A stretch of DNA of 64,000 nt from Falsiphaeobacter marinintestinus (GCF_007923355.1 NZ_VOGO01000007.1:62001-126000); one strand, 5' to 3'. Positions 8,489 through 17,823 are shown, counted from the first letter of the stretch. The notes: generated by a model not told the origin, from the sequence alone. Numbers and translations are program-made.

Positions 8489-9964
8489 TCAGGCGCTTTC
8501 CTGAAACGACGATTGCAGGATTTTTTCTTCTGATAAAGCATCGCGGGTCAGATCGGCCACGATGGCCCCATCGCGAAACACATAAGTGTGGTCGCAATTG
8601 TAAAGTTCGTCCATTTCCGTTGTGTACCAAAGAAACGTGCGGCCCTGTGCGGCCTCGTCGCGGATCAGGTCATAGACCTCCAGCTTGGTGCCGATATCGA
8701 CGCCGCGCATCGGGTCGTCCATCAGTATGATGTCGGCGTCGCTGGCCAGTGCCCGGGCAAACAGCGCCTTTTGTTGATTGCCACCCGACAGAGACAGGAT
8801 GTTATCATCCATATCCGGCGTCTTGATTTTGATCCGCTCTTGCCATTCGCGCCCCAACGCCGCCTCGGCCAGCGGATCGATCAGCCCGCGTTTGACCATT
8901 CTGCGCAAGCTGCGCACGCCGACATTGCGCGAAATCGACCACAGGTGAAACACCCCGTCGGTCTGGCGATCTCCGGCAACCAGTGCAACCGGGCCGTCGA
9001 CCTTTGGCGTGCGCTTGTTGCGCATCGCCGCGTCATAGATTTTGAGCAACATGGTTGTCTGGCCGTGGCTGGCAAGCCCCGCCAGCCCGATGATTTCGCC
9101 GCGGTGGGCGACCAGTGGCACACTGTCCAGTGCGGTATCGGACCGGGCTTCGATCACAATCTCAGTCTGGCCCCGTTTGGCTTCAAAGGCCTGATGATCC
9201 TTGATCTCTTCGACTTCGACCACGTTGCCCATCGCGGCCACAAGGGTATCTCGTGTGAAATCACTTCCGGGTTTTGAAGCAACGACAAGCCCGTCTTTCA
9301 TCACCACAATCCGGTCCGCGTAATTCAGAACCTCGCCCAGAACATGCGAGATCAGGATGCAGCTTATCCCCGAGCCAACGACCTTGCGCACAAAGTCGAG
9401 CAACTGGCCCGATGTCACCGCATCCAGAGAGGACGTGGGTTCATCAAGGATCACAAGATGCAGCGGAGCGTTGGTCGTGGTGAAGGCGCGGGCAATTTCC
9501 ACCATCTGGCGTTTGCCGATGGACAGGTCCGCGACCACATCATCAGGGGTAATTCCGTGTCCGGGAAAGATCTCGTCCAGTTTTGCGTGGATCATGTCCC
9601 CGGCGCGGCGCTTCCAGCCAAAGCCGGTCAGCGACGGATGAAAGATCCGCGCATTTTCGGCCACCGAAAGGTTGGGGCACAACGACAATTCCTGAAACAC
9701 ACAGCGAATACCGTTTTCACCAGCGGTCGATACGGAATAGCGCCCGGACAGGTCATGCCCGTGTACGCTGATCGTCCCTTTGTCGGCCGACAGCGTGCCC
9801 GCCAGAACATTCATCAGGGTCGATTTTCCGGCCCCGTTGTGGCCGACAAGGCCAAGGCACTCTCCGGCGGTCACTGTAAGATCCACGCCATCCAGCGCGC
9901 GCACCGCACCGAAGTGCTTTGCGACGTGCGTGAGACTGACGATGGTCTTGTCGGACGCGTTCAT
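8489..9964 (-). CDS. Sugar ABC transporter ATPase, double NBD (RbsA family)
   Basis: This 491-residue protein has two nucleotide-binding domains. Domain 1 (about 8-240) has Walker [10 protein letters not shown] at 41-49, signature LSIGKRQM and Walker [13 protein letters not shown]. Domain 2 (about 255-485) has a degenerate Walker [10 protein letters not shown], with signature LSGGNQQK and DDPMRGVD. A degenerate second site is common in this family. It energises the two adjacent permeases. The ATG at 9964 has only a weak AAGG close to it. The cargo is not determined by this subunit. Confidence 0.93.
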   Translation of the reverse strand: MNASDKTIVSLTHVAKHFGAVRALDGVDLTVTAGECLGLVGHNGAGKSTLMNVLAGTLSADKGTISVHGHDLSGRYSVSTAGENGIRCVFQELSLCPNLSVAENARIFHPSLTGFGWKRRAGDMIHAKLDEIFPGHGITPDDVVADLSIGKRQMVEIARAFTTTNAPLHLVILDEPTSSLDAVTSGQLLDFVRKVVGSGISCILISHVLGEVLNYADRIVVMKDGLVVASKPGSDFTRDTLVAAMGNVVEVEEIKDHQAFEAKRGQTEIVIEARSDTALDSVPLVAHRGEIIGLAGLASHGQTTMLLKIYDAAMRNKRTPKVDGPVALVAGDRQTDGVFHLWSISRNVGVRSLRRMVKRGLIDPLAEAALGREWQERIKIKTPDMDDNILSLSGGNQQKALFARALASDADIILMDDPMRGVDIGTKLEVYDLIRDEAAQGRTFLWYTTEMDELYNCDHTYVFRDGAIVADLTRDALSEEKILQSSFQESA

Positions 9965-9994
9965 GTGCCTTGCCCTTATCGTTAGTTTTGTCGG

Positions 9995-11002
9995 TTACTT
10001 GCCAGCGATTGCGGCCATGGCGTCCTCAAGCGAGTATTCCACATTGGCCACACCACCCGGCTGCGTGCCGGCAAGGCTGTCTTCCAGCGTGTCTTGCGTC
10101 ACGGTCAGGAACGGCACGGTCAGATCCTGTGGCACGTCTTTGCCATCAAGGATCATCTGAGCCACCCAAAAGGCCAGCGTGCCGACACCCGGAGCGATGG
10201 ACACCGACATGGTTTCATAGCCGTTGGCGTCTTTCTGTTCTTTCCACCACAGCATTTCATCATACCGGTTGCCCATCACGATCAATGGGGTCGGGCGACC
10301 CGCAGCGGCAAATGCCTGCGCTGCGCCATAGCCATCACCACCTTGCGTTACGACCGCCGCGATGTCCGGCAAGGATGGCAGAATACCGGCAACTGCCTTT
10401 TGCGCGACGTCCTGCGCCCAGTCTCCGTGCACCGACCCGACGATTTTAAACTGCGAATGCTCGGCCACACCTTCGTGGATCCCGGCGCTGATCTCGTCAT
10501 CGACAAAAACACCGGCCAGTCCGCGAATTTCCAGCAGATTGCCGCCATCGATGCGGGTTGCAAGGTAATCGACTTCGACCTTGCCCATCGCCTTGAAGTC
10601 AACCGCGATACGGTATGCGCAAGGCTCGGTCACGATGCCGTCGAACGATACCACCACGATACCGGCGTCACAGGCTTGCTTGACCGCACCATTCAGAGCG
10701 TCAGGGGATGCGGCGTTGATGACGATGGCGTCATAGCCTTGCAGGATCATGTTCTGGATCTGCGCGGCCTGTTCGGTCACCTGGTTTTCAGCGGTGGTAA
10801 AGGCTGGTGCTTCGGCCACGACCCCGTCGGTTACGGCTTGTCCAGCCACTTTTTCCCAACTTCCCAGCATGGCCTGACGCCAGGAATTCCCGGCATAGTT
10901 ATTCGACAATGCGATGCGTTTGCCTGACGTGTCCGCCATGACGGCCCCGGTTGTCAGGGACGTGGCAAGGATCGTCGCTCCTAAAAGAAATTTGTTCAAC
11001 AT
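9995..11002 (-). CDS. Periplasmic sugar-binding protein of the ribose-type ABC importer
   Basis: This 335-residue protein has a Sec signal peptide (MLNKFLLGATILATSLTTGAVMA, cut near residue 23) followed by a Peripla_BP_4-type fold beginning KRIALSNNYAGNSWRQ. A strong AGGAGGAG lies just upstream of the ATG at 11002, which fits high expression of a binding protein. Its gene is the first of the importer set and follows gntR by 27 bp. The family binds ribose, xylose, galactose, polyols and some sugar acids. The regulon context suggests an aldonate, uronate or lactone ligand, but the binding pocket cannot be assigned by eye. Confidence 0.9.
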   Translation of the reverse strand: MLNKFLLGATILATSLTTGAVMADTSGKRIALSNNYAGNSWRQAMLGSWEKVAGQAVTDGVVAEAPAFTTAENQVTEQAAQIQNMILQGYDAIVINAASPDALNGAVKQACDAGIVVVSFDGIVTEPCAYRIAVDFKAMGKVEVDYLATRIDGGNLLEIRGLAGVFVDDEISAGIHEGVAEHSQFKIVGSVHGDWAQDVAQKAVAGILPSLPDIAAVVTQGGDGYGAAQAFAAAGRPTPLIVMGNRYDEMLWWKEQKDANGYETMSVSIAPGVGTLAFWVAQMILDGKDVPQDLTVPFLTVTQDTLEDSLAGTQPGGVANVEYSLEDAMAAIAGK

Positions 11003-11029
11003 AGTCTCCTCCTCTAGCGTTGAATGCAG

Positions 11030-11824
11030 TCAATTTGGTGAGCGGTTTCCTCCTGCCCGAGTCGATGTGTCGTCCGGATCCGCTTTCTTCAATATTGTGG
11101 TTTCGTGGATGTCGTTTTGTAGAACGTCATCAAGATCGGTTCGGGCGCTTGCCAACAGGGTCGTCATGGCGTCGCGCGCCTTGTCCTGATCGCGGTTCTG
11201 GATTTGCGCCAGCACTGCGCCATGCAACGGGACAGATTGTTCCCGCGCGCCCGGGCGCAAGGCAGACAACTCAAAGCTGGTCAGTAAAAGGGTTTCCACG
11301 ACATGGCCCAATGAACTGAGAAGTTCATTTTCCGAAGCCTCAAGAATACTTTTGTGAAAGTCGAAATCGGCCTCGAAGTTTTCGACGGACGACATCTCTG
11401 TGTTTGCCATCGTCTCAAACGCGTGGCGGATCTTGTCGATCTTTTCGGGCGATCCCTTTCTGGCGGCCAGACGGGCTGCAGCGGGCTCAATGATCATGCG
11501 AAACTCAAACAGGTCATCGACGAATTTCGACGGGGTTTCGATCTCGGACTTCCAGCCCAGAATTTCGGGGTCCAGCATGTTCCATTCAGATTTCTGGCGC
11601 ACCCGTGTCCCGACTTTGGCGCGGGATTCCAACAGGCCTTTGGCGGACAAAACCTTGATCGCCTCACGATACGCTGTTCGGCTCACGTCCATTTCAGTAC
11701 TGGCGTTGTCTTCGGTTGGAAGAATGTCTCCGGGGCGTAGAACGCCGGACAGAATACGCACCGCCAGTTCGCGAACGACCTGCTGGTGAATGTTCATTCG
11801 TCCTGTCTGGCGTCTTGGTCGCAT
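11030..11824 (-). CDS. GntR-family (FadR/UxuR subfamily) transcriptional regulator
   Basis: This 264-residue protein has an N-terminal winged helix (about 10-78; PTEDNASTEMDVSRTAYREAIKVLSAKG is the recognition region) and a C-terminal FCD ligand-binding domain (about 100-225; FEFRMIIEPAAARLAA, and metal/ligand histidines in DFHKSI and PLHGAVL). The ATG at 11824 is preferred over a TTG at 11857; neither has a strong ribosome binding site. It should repress the sugar-acid genes by binding the four GGTATACC sites, including the one 67 bp upstream of its own start, and be released by a pathway acid. It is divergent from the aldehyde dehydrogenase gene and probably co-transcribed with the ABC importer. 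Confidence 0.9.
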   Translation of the reverse strand: MRPRRQTGRMNIHQQVVRELAVRILSGVLRPGDILPTEDNASTEMDVSRTAYREAIKVLSAKGLLESRAKVGTRVRQKSEWNMLDPEILGWKSEIETPSKFVDDLFEFRMIIEPAAARLAARKGSPEKIDKIRHAFETMANTEMSSVENFEADFDFHKSILEASENELLSSLGHVVETLLLTSFELSALRPGAREQSVPLHGAVLAQIQNRDQDKARDAMTTLLASARTDLDDVLQNDIHETTILKKADPDDTSTRAGGNRSPN

Positions 11825-11890
11825 GGGGATCCGATCTGGTCGGGCGAGCGTCGACAACGCAAATACTCATACAATATTATTTACGAAAAA

Positions 11891-11900
11891 TGGTATACCA
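11891..11900. promoter_or_regulatory. GntR/UxuR-type operator 3 (divergent gntR-ABC / aldehyde dehydrogenase)
   Basis: The core TGGTATACCA is flanked by A-rich sequence (AAAAA on the left, AATT on the right), so the palindrome is perfect over only 10 bp here. It lies 67 bp upstream of the gntR ATG and 89 bp upstream of the aldehyde dehydrogenase ATG. It could autoregulate gntR and control the divergent gene. Confidence 0.78.
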
Positions 11901-11988
11901 AATTGAGTCGAGTCAAGCTATTTGTGCGTTGATTACTTTTGACACAGCGTCCAGAACGGGTCCGGACGCGATATGGAAAGGCAGAAAC

Positions 11989-13506
11989 ATGAGCTTCAAG
12001 CCCCACGGGAAGCACCTTGTCGCCGGCGCTTGGGTGTCCGGTGAAACGACGTTTTCATCCGAGCCCGCAGAGGGTCCGTCGCACACGTTTTCGGTCGGCA
12101 CGCCAGCGCTGGTCGATCAGGCCTGTCAGATGGCTGAGCAGGCATTTTTGTCTTTTGGATACTCAACGCGCGCCGATCGCGCCGCGTTTCTGAATGCCAT
12201 TGCCGACGAGATTGAAAAGCGCGGGGATGCCATCACCGAGATCGGGTGTCAGGAAACCGGGTTGCCTCAAGCCCGGCTTGAGGGTGAACGCGGGCGCACC
12301 ACGGGTCAGCTGCGTATGTTTGCGTCGCACATCATGGCGGCCGATTATCTTGATCGCCGGCATGACGCAGCCCTGCCTGATCGTCAGCCCTTGCCACGTC
12401 CCGACATCAAGATGGTTCAACGCCCGATCGGGCCTGTAGCCGTTTTCGGAGCCTCGAATTTCCCCTTGGCATTCTCAACGGCCGGCGGCGATACGGCCGC
12501 GGCTTTGGCTGCAGGATGCCCGGTGGTTGTCAAAGGCCACAGTGCCCATCCCGGCACCGGCGAAATTGTTGCCGAAGCGATCCATGCTGCCATTGTGAGC
12601 TGTGGCGTGCATCCGGGCGTGTTCTCACTGATCCAGGGCGGAAAACGTGATGTCGGCACCGCATTGGTGCAGCATCCGCTGATCAATGCGGTTGGGTTCA
12701 CCGGATCACTGGCCGGTGGGCGCGCTCTGTTCGATCTCTGCGCGCAACGTGAAAACCCCATTCCATTCTTTGGTGAACTCGGGTCTGTCAATCCGATGTT
12801 CCTGCTCCCTGCCGCGCTGCGGGATCGCGGCGGCGAGATGGCGGCAGGCTGGGCCGGGTCGCTGACGATGGGGGCGGGACAATTCTGCACCAATCCCGGA
12901 ATCGCTGTCGTGATGGATGGTCCGGACGCCGATGCCTTTACCGACGCGGCGTTGAAAGCGTTGGAACCGATGGGCGCGCAAACCATGCTGACCGATGGGA
13001 TTGCTGCCGCCTATCGGGCCGGGCGAGACCGCGTTGCGGGCAGCGCAGGCGTACAGGAAATCCTGACCTCGGTCTGTGACATGCGTAACGCTACACCGTA
13101 TCTGTACGCGACCACGGGCAAAGACTGGCTGGCCAATGAAGCGCTGGGTGAAGAGGTGTTTGGCCCCCTTGGCCTTATCGTTCGGGTCAAGGACGCGGAC
13201 GAAATGCGTCAGGTTGCGGCGAGTTTGCAGGGGCAACTGACCTGCACGCTTCATCTGGATGCGGAGGATTCTGAACTGGGGCAGTCCCTGATGCCGATCC
13301 TTGAGCGCAAGGCAGGCCGCATTCTGGCCAACGGTTTCCCGACCGGGGTCGAGGTTTGCGACACGATGGTACATGGTGGGCCCTATCCGGCGTCCACCAA
13401 CTTTGGCCACACGTCAGTTGGCACTTTGTCGATCCGCCGCTTCCTGCGCCCGGTCAGCTATCAAAACATACCTGACGACCTGCTACCGGGCGATTTGCGG
13501 CCCTGA
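11989..13506 (+). CDS. Alpha-ketoglutarate semialdehyde dehydrogenase (aldehyde dehydrogenase superfamily)
   Basis: This is a 505-residue aldehyde dehydrogenase. The ATG at 11989 with GGAAAGG upstream is chosen; the open frame extends further back but overlaps the operator and gntR. Catalytic residues are seen: N157 in FGASNFPLAF, E263 in FFGELGSVNP and C300 in GAGQFCTNPG. The FGELGSVNP/QFCTNPG pattern is that of the bacterial KGSADH group used in the non-phosphorylative pentose pathways. It would oxidise the alpha-ketoglutarate semialdehyde made by AraD and XylX to alpha-ketoglutarate, probably with NADP, and so carry both branches into the TCA cycle. It is a single-gene unit behind operator 3. 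Confidence 0.87.
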   Translation: MSFKPHGKHLVAGAWVSGETTFSSEPAEGPSHTFSVGTPALVDQACQMAEQAFLSFGYSTRADRAAFLNAIADEIEKRGDAITEIGCQETGLPQARLEGERGRTTGQLRMFASHIMAADYLDRRHDAALPDRQPLPRPDIKMVQRPIGPVAVFGASNFPLAFSTAGGDTAAALAAGCPVVVKGHSAHPGTGEIVAEAIHAAIVSCGVHPGVFSLIQGGKRDVGTALVQHPLINAVGFTGSLAGGRALFDLCAQRENPIPFFGELGSVNPMFLLPAALRDRGGEMAAGWAGSLTMGAGQFCTNPGIAVVMDGPDADAFTDAALKALEPMGAQTMLTDGIAAAYRAGRDRVAGSAGVQEILTSVCDMRNATPYLYATTGKDWLANEALGEEVFGPLGLIVRVKDADEMRQVAASLQGQLTCTLHLDAEDSELGQSLMPILERKAGRILANGFPTGVEVCDTMVHGGPYPASTNFGHTSVGTLSIRRFLRPVSYQNIPDDLLPGDLRP

Positions 13507-13531
13507 TCACGGGTTACAACTTGTGCCGTTT

Positions 13532-13558
13532 CGCAGGGAGGCTTGCTTCATCCCTGCG
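13532..13558. terminator. Hairpin between convergent aldehyde dehydrogenase and uxuA genes
   Basis: CGCAGGGA (13532-13539) and TCCCTGCG (13551-13558) form a perfect 8-bp stem with an 11-nt loop. It straddles the uxuA stop codon and lies 25 bp after the aldehyde dehydrogenase stop. There is no long T-run on either side, so this is a plausible but unproven bidirectional terminator. Confidence 0.5.
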
Positions 13559-14732
13559 AGCGGTATCCAAGCCCCGCGATAACACCACGCAATTCGGCCA
13601 GCCCGCGCAGGCGCCCGATCAACGGATACCCCGGATGCGTGCCGCTCCCGATATCTGACAACAATTCGTGGCCATGATCCGGACGGAACGGGATCTCGGC
13701 ATCGGCGCGACCCGCCTGACGGCGTCGGTCTTCTTCATCCAGCAGGGCAGCGACAAGGGCTGGCATGTCCGTGTCACCCTCCAGATGGGCTGCTTCCTGA
13801 AAGGATCCGTCCGGATCTTTCGTCACATTGCGAAGATGGGCAAAATGAATGCGGTCCGCGAACTGATGGGCGATGGCGGGCACATCATTGACAGGGTTCG
13901 CGCCAAGCGAGCCTGAGCACAGGGTCAGCCCGTTTTCCAGGGCGTCCTGCTGGCCTAGAATCCATTCGATATCATCTGCGTTTGACACCATACGGGGCAA
14001 GCCAAGGATATCGCGTGGCGGATCATCCGGATGGACGCACATGCGAATGCCAAGGTCCTGCGCTGTTGGGATGATTTCGGCCAGAAACCGTGCATAATTG
14101 GCCCGCAATGTATCCCGGTCAATGCCACGATACCCGTCCAGCGCTAAGCGTAAACTGTCGATGTCATAGCGATCATAGGCGCCTGGAAGACCGGCCATGA
14201 TGCTGGTCAACAATGTGTCACGGTCTTGTTGTGTTGCCCTGGCGATCCACGCGGACGCCTGCGCGCGCACCTCATCAGAATAATCGGCCTCGGCCCCCTC
14301 GCGCTTTAACATGTGAATTTCAAAGGCCGCCATGCGGGCCTGCGAAAACCTGAGCGCCGTCCCGCCTTTGGCCACCGGCGCGGCAAGGTCGGTGCGCGTC
14401 CAATCCAGCAGCGGCATGAAGTTGTAACAGATCACCTGCACACCACAGGCCGCGAGATTGGCCATGGATTGCCGGTAGTTGGCGAAAAGCGGGTCCAGAT
14501 CGCCGTCGCCTTTCTTGATGGCTTCATGGATCGGCAGGCTTTCAACCACGTTCCAGTGCAGGTCCAGATCCGCGGCAATCGCCGCCTGTCGGGCGCGGAT
14601 CGCCTCGATTGGCCAAACCTTGCCATAGGGGATGTCATGCAGGGCCGTCACTATGCCTGTGGCCCCTGTCTGGGCAATCTCGGGCAGTGTGATCTTGTCG
14701 AGATCTCCGTACCAGCGCCAGCTTTCTATCAT
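13548..14732 (-). CDS. uxuA: D-mannonate dehydratase
   Basis: This 394-residue protein is the same length as E. coli UxuA as I remember it. The TIM-barrel family motifs MIESWRWYGDLDKITLPEIAQTGATG at the N-terminus and VCYNFMP-type segment (VICYNFMPLLDWTRTDL) near 110 are clear, with conserved Cys/His ligands further on (CVHPDDPP near 228, SNADDIEWIL). It dehydrates D-mannonate to 2-keto-3-deoxygluconate. It is the last gene of uxaC-uxuB-uxuA, with its start overlapping the uxuB stop by ATGA. KDG kinase and KDPG aldolase, needed to finish the route, are not in the window. Confidence 0.95.
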   Translation of the reverse strand: MIESWRWYGDLDKITLPEIAQTGATGIVTALHDIPYGKVWPIEAIRARQAAIAADLDLHWNVVESLPIHEAIKKGDGDLDPLFANYRQSMANLAACGVQVICYNFMPLLDWTRTDLAAPVAKGGTALRFSQARMAAFEIHMLKREGAEADYSDEVRAQASAWIARATQQDRDTLLTSIMAGLPGAYDRYDIDSLRLALDGYRGIDRDTLRANYARFLAEIIPTAQDLGIRMCVHPDDPPRDILGLPRMVSNADDIEWILGQQDALENGLTLCSGSLGANPVNDVPAIAHQFADRIHFAHLRNVTKDPDGSFQEAAHLEGDTDMPALVAALLDEEDRRRQAGRADAEIPFRPDHGHELLSDIGSGTHPGYPLIGRLRGLAELRGVIAGLGYRSQG

Positions 14733-16168
14733 GACGTAATCCTTTCCACCGCGCCCCTTGCGCCGTGCGTTTCAAGAAGATCGCAGGCGGTGATCAAAGC
14801 CTGGCGAAACTCGGCCCGGTTCGCCAGTTCACCAAACACATCGCCTAGGTCCAGATACGCATCGACGCGGGCTTCGGCAGAGGCGTTGCCATCCCACAAT
14901 CCACGCGTTCGATCGGCCAGCGGATCGCGGACATCAATTGGGTGACCTGTTTCGTCCTGCCCCGAGGCGTATTTCATCCATGCGGCAACGGCCAGCATCA
15001 GACCTGCGCAGGGCCGGTTCTGGTCCAGATTGTCAGATATTGTTCCCAACAGGCGTTGCGGCAGTTTTTGCGACCCGTCCATTGCGATCTGCCATGTGGC
15101 GTGACGGATGGAAGGGTTGCGATACCGATCAAGCAGCGTCGCAGCATAGGCCGTAAGATCAGTGTCCTGAGGTGGCGTCAAAGTCGGAATGATCTCTGCC
15201 TGCCACACCTTGGCGCACAGGGCCGCAAAAACCGGATCGCTGACGGCATCATGGATGGTGGCGTGCCCGGCAAGATAACCCAGATAAGCCAGCGATGAAT
15301 GCGTGCCGTTCAGGCAGCGCAGCTTCATCTTTTCAAAGGGCGTGACATCATTGACCATCTGCACACCGACAGTTTCCAATGGCGGGCGATCCCCATCGAC
15401 AAAGTCATCTTCGACGACCCATTGGCAGAACGGTTCATGCATGACTGGGGCCAGATCCAGCCGCCCTGTATCGGCCTCAACCGAGTCAATATCGGCTTGT
15501 GTGGTGGCCGGAACGATGCGGTCGACCATGCAGGAGGGAAATCGGACCTCACTGGCGATCCAGTCTGCTAACGCGGGGTCGATGAGCTGCGCGAATTCCT
15601 GCACCAAAGCCCGGACCATGTGCCCATTCTCGGGCAGGTTATCGCAACTTAACACGGTAAACGGGCGATGCCCGGCTTTGCGGCGCAGGTCCAGCGCACG
15701 AACAAGGAACCCAAGCGCTGTTCGGGGGGCGTTCGGGTTGGTCAGATCGTGGAGTATATCCGGATCATCGGTCCTAAGCAGCCCTGACGCGGGTTCGTGG
15801 TGATAGCCTTTTTCCGTCACCGTCAAAGTCACGATCCGGATCGCAGGAACGGCCATTGCTGCCAGCACGTCGGCTGGACTTTCGGGCGCGACCAGCACCT
15901 TTGTGACGTCGCCCATCACACGATACTGAGCGCCCTCGGGGCCCAGTTCGGCGGCAGTGTACACATTATCCTGAGCGGCCAGTTTATCTCGGGTCGACGG
16001 GCTGCGCAGGCTGACGCCGACCACGCCCCAATTCCCGCCTGACGCATCCATGACATCGGCCAGATACATCGCGACATGCGCCCGAAAGAACGCACCAAGG
16101 CCAAGGTGAACCACGCCGTTTTCTGGGCGGGTCTTTCCGGGCAGATCCGCTTGAGACAGCCGCGTCAT
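14729..16168 (-). CDS. uxuB: D-fructuronate reductase (mannitol dehydrogenase family)
   Basis: This 479-residue long-chain polyol-dehydrogenase-family protein is close to the length of E. coli UxuB. The NAD-binding start VVHLGLGAFFRAHVAMYLAD lies near 20-40, VTLTVTEKGY near 115, and the catalytic-domain segment KMKLRCLNGTHSSLAYLGYLAG near 285. It interconverts D-fructuronate and D-mannonate with NADH in the cytoplasm. ATGA overlaps with both uxaC upstream and uxuA downstream show a tightly coupled operon. A tagaturonate or mannitol activity is possible in this family, but the uxaC/uxuA neighbours favour fructuronate. Confidence 0.93.
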   Translation of the reverse strand: MTRLSQADLPGKTRPENGVVHLGLGAFFRAHVAMYLADVMDASGGNWGVVGVSLRSPSTRDKLAAQDNVYTAAELGPEGAQYRVMGDVTKVLVAPESPADVLAAMAVPAIRIVTLTVTEKGYHHEPASGLLRTDDPDILHDLTNPNAPRTALGFLVRALDLRRKAGHRPFTVLSCDNLPENGHMVRALVQEFAQLIDPALADWIASEVRFPSCMVDRIVPATTQADIDSVEADTGRLDLAPVMHEPFCQWVVEDDFVDGDRPPLETVGVQMVNDVTPFEKMKLRCLNGTHSSLAYLGYLAGHATIHDAVSDPVFAALCAKVWQAEIIPTLTPPQDTDLTAYAATLLDRYRNPSIRHATWQIAMDGSQKLPQRLLGTISDNLDQNRPCAGLMLAVAAWMKYASGQDETGHPIDVRDPLADRTRGLWDGNASAEARVDAYLDLGDVFGELANRAEFRQALITACDLLETHGARGAVERITS

Positions 16169-17571
16169 AAGTTGTATGCCTTGCGAGCCAGACCGCAGGC
16201 AAGATCGGCAGCAACCTCATGCGCCTCATCCAGGTCCAGACGCCCGGTCGCCACCAGTTCGGCCAGGTAACTGCTGTCGACCCGCCGCGCCACATCGTGT
16301 CGCGCAGGGATCGAACAGAAGGCGCGGGTGTCGTCGTTGAAACCGACCGTGTTATAAAAGCCTGCGGTTTCCGTGACGTGGCGGCGATAGCGCAGCATCC
16401 CTTCGACGCTGTCAAAGAACCACCAGGCTGGACCCAGCTTCAACGCAGGGTAAGCTCCGGCCAGTGGAGCCAGTTCGCGGCTATAACTGGTTTCGTCCAG
16501 CGTAAACAGGATCAGTGTCAGCTTCGGGTTCATCCCGACCGCTTCCAGCAAAGGTTTCAGATCATGCACGTAATCAGTACGCGACGGGATATCGAACCCC
16601 TTGTCGCGCCCATGACGCGCCATAACGATGGGCGAATGATTGCGGAACGATCCGGGGTGCAGCTGCATGACCAGCCCGTCTTCGACACTCATCCGGGCCA
16701 TTTCGGTCAGCATCTGGGCGCGGAACAGTTCAGCCTCATCTGATGTCGCCTTGCCCGAGATCACTGTTTGAAACAACCTGACCACGTCTTGCGTTGGCAG
16801 ATCAGCCGTGCGGGCTGTCGGGTGGCCGTGATCGGTGGCAGTCGCGCCCATGGTCTTGAAAAACGCGCGCCGGATCTGGTGCGCTTCCAGATAACCGTGC
16901 CAGGTCGTCGCATCGGCGCCGGTCAGCTCACCCAAACGGGCAATGTTGCCAACAAAGCCTTCGTAATCCGGATCGACCACGGCGTCGGGGCGATAGGTTG
17001 GAATGACCCTTCCGTGCCATCCATCCTGTTTGATCTGCCGATGCCAGCGAAGATCATCAAGCGCGCTGTCCGTGGTTGACAGAACCTCGATCCCAAACCG
17101 TTCAAACAAGGCCCGTGGCCGAAATTCGGGGGACGACAAACTCGCGCTGATCCGGTCAAAAAACGCGTCGGCATTCGAGGCATTCAAGCGCGTCTCAAGG
17201 CCAAAGACATCCTGAAATGCATGGTCCAGCCAAAGCCGGCTGGGGGTGCCGCGAAACAGATGGTAGTTTTCGGCGAACAGCCGCCAGATCTTGCGCGGGT
17301 CGGTTTCGACCTCTCCGCCGTCGACCCGTGGAACGCCAAGGGCCGTCAGATCGAGGCCAGCTGAACACAACATACGGAATACATAATGATCCGGCGTGAC
17401 GAATAGCTGTGCGGGATCGGGAAAGGCGGTGTTTTCAGCGAACCATTGCGGATCCGTGTGGCCATGCGGGCAAATCAAAGGCAGGTCGCGAATACCGTCA
17501 TACAGGTCGGACGCAATCGCCCGCGATTTGGCGTCTGTCGGAAACAGCCGGTGGTCATCCAGAAATGGCAT
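16165..17571 (-). CDS. uxaC: Uronate isomerase
   Basis: This 468-residue amidohydrolase-superfamily protein has the UxaC metal motif CPHGHTDPQWFAEN near residues 34-47 and later conserved segments GRVIPTYRPDAVVDPDY, MQLHPGSFRNHS and GFNDDTRAFCSIPARHDVARRV. It isomerises D-glucuronate to D-fructuronate and D-galacturonate to D-tagaturonate. AGGAAAG precedes the ATG at 17571, and operator 4 lies 45-54 bp upstream, so this is the promoter-proximal gene of the hexuronate operon. Confidence 0.95.
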   Translation of the reverse strand: MPFLDDHRLFPTDAKSRAIASDLYDGIRDLPLICPHGHTDPQWFAENTAFPDPAQLFVTPDHYVFRMLCSAGLDLTALGVPRVDGGEVETDPRKIWRLFAENYHLFRGTPSRLWLDHAFQDVFGLETRLNASNADAFFDRISASLSSPEFRPRALFERFGIEVLSTTDSALDDLRWHRQIKQDGWHGRVIPTYRPDAVVDPDYEGFVGNIARLGELTGADATTWHGYLEAHQIRRAFFKTMGATATDHGHPTARTADLPTQDVVRLFQTVISGKATSDEAELFRAQMLTEMARMSVEDGLVMQLHPGSFRNHSPIVMARHGRDKGFDIPSRTDYVHDLKPLLEAVGMNPKLTLILFTLDETSYSRELAPLAGAYPALKLGPAWWFFDSVEGMLRYRRHVTETAGFYNTVGFNDDTRAFCSIPARHDVARRVDSSYLAELVATGRLDLDEAHEVAADLACGLARKAYNL

Positions 17572-17615
17572 GTTGTTGTCTTTCCTGCCGGGCGCCTGAC
17601 CCGGATCTGATTAAA

Positions 17616-17625
17616 TGGTATACCA
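17616..17625. promoter_or_regulatory. GntR/UxuR-type operator 4 (upstream of uxaC-uxuB-uxuA)
   Basis: TGGTATACCA, in the wider context TTAAATGGTATACCAAAGAT, lies 45-54 bp upstream of the uxaC ATG. It has the same core as the three other sites, and ties hexuronate and pentonate catabolism to one regulator. Confidence 0.82.
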
Positions 17626-17691
17626 AAGATACGTGAATGCGAGAGACGTACAAGCCCGAACACCGTCTGGCGTGCGGGTTGTTTAAACCTG

Positions 17692-17714
17692 CTGGGGCTT
17701 GCCGTTTGCCCCAG
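17692..17714. other. Inverted repeat in the uxaC-soxB intergenic region
   Basis: CTGGGGC (17692-17698) and GCCCCAG (17708-17714) form a 7-bp perfect stem with a 9-nt loop, about 110 bp upstream of soxB. There is no T-run, so a leader structure or a protein-binding site is as likely as a terminator. Further on, TCGGA (17737-17741) and TCCGA (17758-17762) make a weaker dyad that could serve the GlxA-type regulator. Nothing else is recognisable between 17626 and 17823. Confidence 0.35.
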
Positions 17715-17823
17715 ATGCAGACTTTGCGCTTCAATGTCGGAAATGGAGCAGTCTCTGTCCGAACTGAGCCTATGAAAAACTACCAAATCCGGCAGGCTTC
17801 TGTCTGAAACGGATGAGGGTGCC

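Noticed and set aside
11031-11042. CAATTTGGTGAG near the gntR stop, resembling half of the operator
   Set aside because: Only one half-site is present; the palindromic partner is missing, so it is not counted as a fifth operator.
17692-17714. Hairpin upstream of soxB considered as a riboswitch
   Set aside because: A single 7-bp stem without further conserved elements does not fit a glycine, SAM or other riboswitch.
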